Origin: Candidatus Poribacteria bacterium
GTDB taxonomy: Bacteria; Poribacteria; WGA-4E; WGA-3G
Reading direction: 5' to 3'
DNA: 53,925 nt
NCBI GenBank assembly: GCA_022820835.1
Contig: JAJEET010000154.1
Location: forward strand, 1-53,925
Numbering within the stretch: the stretch's first letter is position 1; each line of letters opens with the position of its first letter. Below the pieces are notes generated by a model, which saw only the letters and a program-made list of their open reading frames with translations, was not told the origin of the DNA and did no database searches. This document shows, piece after piece, positions 52,757 to 53,925 of the stretch. The position numbers were made by a program, and so were the translations under genes.

Positions 52757-52789
52757 CAGTGTGAATGCCCTCAATGGGCATTCACACTG
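52757..52789. terminator. 14-bp perfect hairpin between convergent genes
   Basis: CAGTGTGAATGCCC at 52757-52770 pairs with GGGCATTCACACTG at 52776-52789 around TCAAT. No T-run, but it lies between PhyH (plus) and a minus-strand gene. Confidence 0.65.
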
Positions 52790-52842
52790 TTCCAGAGTGC
52801 CCAATTAATTATTCGTGATAGTAAAGTAGGTTTATCATCTTT

Positions 52843-53160
52843 CTAATAATCTTCAGAATTGCCGGCGGGATAAGTGTAGGGTATTCCTTTATCGCCAGTG
52901 GCGCCCATGGGCGCACCCCACTTACTATACTTTTGCCGAGAAGTAAGTGATATTATCAAATCGTTTAGACTTTTTATTTGCTCAGCGTATTTTTGGATAG
53001 TTCCTGTTGGAAGATAATTGATCCTATCTTTTTTACGGATACAGAATTTATCCAAGGTACGCTTTAGCTTATCAATTTCCTCTTGGAGGTCTTGTATAGA
53101 TTGTTCATGTTTAAGGTTATCAATAGTCGTTTGATCTGGGTGATCTGATTTATTGCTCAT
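52843..53160 (-). CDS. Hypothetical coiled-coil protein
   Basis: 105 residues. AGAGG precedes ATG 53160. Residues 15-40 are a likely coiled coil (IQDLQEEIDKLKRTLDKF), then a second helix (AEQIKSLNDLIISL) and a short proline/glycine-rich C-terminus (YTYPAGNSEDY). No known family. It could be a small structural or regulatory protein. Confidence 0.6.
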   Translation of the reverse strand: MSNKSDHPDQTTIDNLKHEQSIQDLQEEIDKLKRTLDKFCIRKKDRINYLPTGTIQKYAEQIKSLNDLIISLTSRQKYSKWGAPMGATGDKGIPYTYPAGNSEDY

Positions 53161-53260
53161 AGTTTACCTCTAAAAAATTAAAACAGTCCTGAGTTTCGTA
53201 ACAGTTCATTTTGCTATTAGAATGCACTTATATGAAATTGCACTGTTTTCCCATTTCGGT

Positions 53261-53308
53261 CGGTTGCGGTAGGGATTGCCTCAAGTGAGACAACCGAAAA
53301 TCCCTACC
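53261..53308. repeat. Overlapping inverted repeats with crossing pairs
   Basis: CGGTTG (53261-53266) can pair with CAACCG (53291-53296), and GGTAGGGATT (53268-53277) can pair perfectly with AATCCCTACC (53299-53308). The two helices cross, so they are alternatives or a pseudoknot. The 397-nt region 53161-53557 holds these repeats and the ones below, with no gene I can support. Confidence 0.6.
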
Positions 53309-53430
53309 AAACAATGCATAAGTATAGTATACAATTTGTGTGAAAAAATGTCGAGAAGATAGTTTTGGACCAGGGCTATTTAGTTCTCGGTTTTTTCGCA
53401 CAATTTTGGAAACCCCAGGCACGGTAGGTT

Positions 53431-53449
53431 CGGTTTCCTAACCAAACCG
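53431..53449. repeat. CGGTTT/AAACCG inverted repeat
   Basis: CGGTTT at 53431-53436 pairs with AAACCG at 53444-53449; the context GGTAGGTTCGGTTTCCTAAC has further self-complementarity. Part of the repeat-rich stretch. Confidence 0.5.
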
Positions 53450-53484
53450 GATCTTAGATACAAACTTTTCAGACACCAAAAAAT

Positions 53485-53563
53485 CTCTTGAGTTCCGTAG
53501 GAACGAAATGTTTATAGAAAAACGTCTCCACCAACTCTTGAACCCCGTAGGGGTGGCATGTTT
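53485..53563. repeat. Pair of GTA-loop hairpin repeats 50 nt apart
   Basis: CTCTTGA-GTTCC-GTA-GGAAC-(3 nt)-ATGTTT at 53485-53513, and CTCTTGA-ACCCC-GTA-GGGGT-(3 nt)-ATGTTT at 53535-53563. The stem bases differ at three positions but stay paired. Confidence 0.75.
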
Positions 53564-53833
53564 GAGATGCTGAGTCAATCGCCTTGCAAATTCATCTTAT
53601 CCACTTGGCACAGCAACCAACACAGAGAAAATACCTTTCTTAAAACATTGTGGTCAGAATTTCAAGTGTTAACCAAAGAGCACTTCTATTACCTCGGTGC
53701 GAAAGAGGAAAATAGAAAACCGATGCTTGAGGCGTTAGTTATGAATTTCATACCTAAACACCCACACGAGGAACCAACACATCAAGTTGAGCAGCTCCTA
53801 CTTCTTGAAAAATTGAAGGATTGTTTCTCATGA
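53558..53833 (+). pseudogene. C-terminal fragment of a D12-class DNA adenine methylase
   Basis: 91 residues. The segment LSTWHSNQHRENTFLKTLW, then TKEHFYYLGAKEENRKPMLEALVMN, matches the C-terminal part of Dam-like D12-class adenine methylases as I know the family. The catalytic DPPY and SAM-binding FxGxG parts are absent. The upstream bases are a repeat, and the apparent start ATG 53558 lies in the repeat's ATGTTT. So this is a remnant whose 5' part was lost, or a short ORF whose expression is doubtful. It overlaps the next gene by 4 nt (ATGA), suggesting an old operon. Confidence 0.65.
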
Positions 53834-53925
53834 AAAATATGGTGTTAATACCCGCTGGCAATCTTGAGATCGGAAGCGTCAACGCTTTTTATATCGACAC
53901 GTACCCCGTGACAAATCTTGAATAC
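53830..53925 (+). CDS. Formylglycine-generating-enzyme/SUMF1-like protein, N-terminus only
   Basis: The frame from ATG 53830 is open to the window edge (32 residues). The start MKNMVLIPAGNLEIGS followed by FYIDTYPVTNLEY matches the N-terminus of FGE-sulfatase domain proteins (the usual form is IPAG-F-MGS, then YPVTN-EY). These proteins modify sulfatase cysteines or act as C-type-lectin-like binding domains. The rest is outside the window. Confidence 0.8.
   Translation, partial: MKNMVLIPAGNLEIGSVNAFYIDTYPVTNLEY

Noticed and set aside
53161..53560. A CRISPR array in the repeat-rich stretch near the end
   Set aside because: Only two short repeats 50 nt apart, with palindromic cores that covary; no regular spacers and no cas genes.

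Overview
The window looks like a chromosome segment from a Gram-negative-type, uncultured marine or sponge-associated bacterium. The best guess is Candidatus Poribacteria or a near relative. This is an inference from gene content: a PhyH dioxygenase, several TIM-barrel sugar isomerase/epimerases, LamG, CotH and lamin-tail secreted proteins, a creatininase-family amidohydrolase, Uma2 repeats and a WD40-protease. Lipoproteins, a GT9 heptosyltransferase and an RpoE/RseA/RseB-like module argue for an outer membrane. No marker gene here fixes the taxon. Several sigma70-like promoters (TTGACA or TTGCAA, 17-nt spacer, TATAAT-like) and good Shine-Dalgarno sites helped choose starts.

Layout. 1-5.6 kb: an endonuclease/exonuclease/phosphatase-like lipoprotein (cut by the window edge), a small lipoprotein resembling the C-terminal half of SAM hydroxide adenosyltransferases, a type II restriction-modification pair (m4C-type methylase and TdeIII-like nuclease) overlapped by an APH-type kinase, and a creatininase-family hydrolase. 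5.6-11.1 kb: HpcH/HpaI aldolase, an unknown protein, DUF433, an HNH-like zinc protein, a secreted WD40-trypsin fusion, and a PD-(D/E)XK-like protein that lacks its lysine. 11.2-17.9 kb: pyrimidine genes pyrR-pyrC-carA-carB behind a PyrR attenuator; carA carries an in-frame repeat insertion. 17.9-24.1 kb: an unknown protein, a membrane protein, an NtrC-like activator with a degenerate receiver, nagB, a TIM-barrel isomerase and a TPR protein. 24.2-27.0 kb: three tandem secreted LamG paralogues. 27.3-31.8 kb: FMN reductase, RNase HIII, ThiI, GT9 glycosyltransferase and an SDR. 31.9-32.5 kb: a PIN toxin-like gene overlapping a small partner. 32.7-38.7 kb: dienelactone hydrolase, an ECF sigma/anti-sigma/RseB-like operon, and a CotH-LTD secreted protein. 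38.8-45.5 kb: DUF4956, a ferric ABC permease and binding protein with a multicopper oxidase, and DppB/DppC permeases. 45.6-51.5 kb: HTH-metallo-beta-lactamase fusion, two Uma2 proteins, a TIM-barrel isomerase, a large GH101/129-like glycosidase and a membrane rhodanese. 51.5 kb to the end: tRNA-Asn with promoter and terminator, a PhyH dioxygenase, a coiled-coil protein, a repeat-rich stretch, a decayed D12 adenine methylase fragment and the start of a formylglycine-generating-enzyme-like protein.

How the genes work together. The clearest functional units are the pyr operon (transcription attenuation by PyrR bound to UMP/UTP), the restriction-modification cassette, the envelope-stress-like sigma operon, the iron-uptake cluster and the PIN module. 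Much of the rest is catabolic or secreted machinery for sugars and glycoconjugates (nagB, isomerases, glycosidase, LamG proteins).

The most unusual features are the repeat elements: one is translated as part of CarA, one lies at the end of thiI, and a pair of GTA-loop hairpins at 53.5 kb shows compensatory base changes and appears to supply the start codon of a methylase remnant. I did not find one clearly new multi-gene system. The best candidates are the PIN/small-protein overlap, the standalone SAM-hydrolase-like lipoprotein, the pseudo-receiver NtrC and the repeat family.
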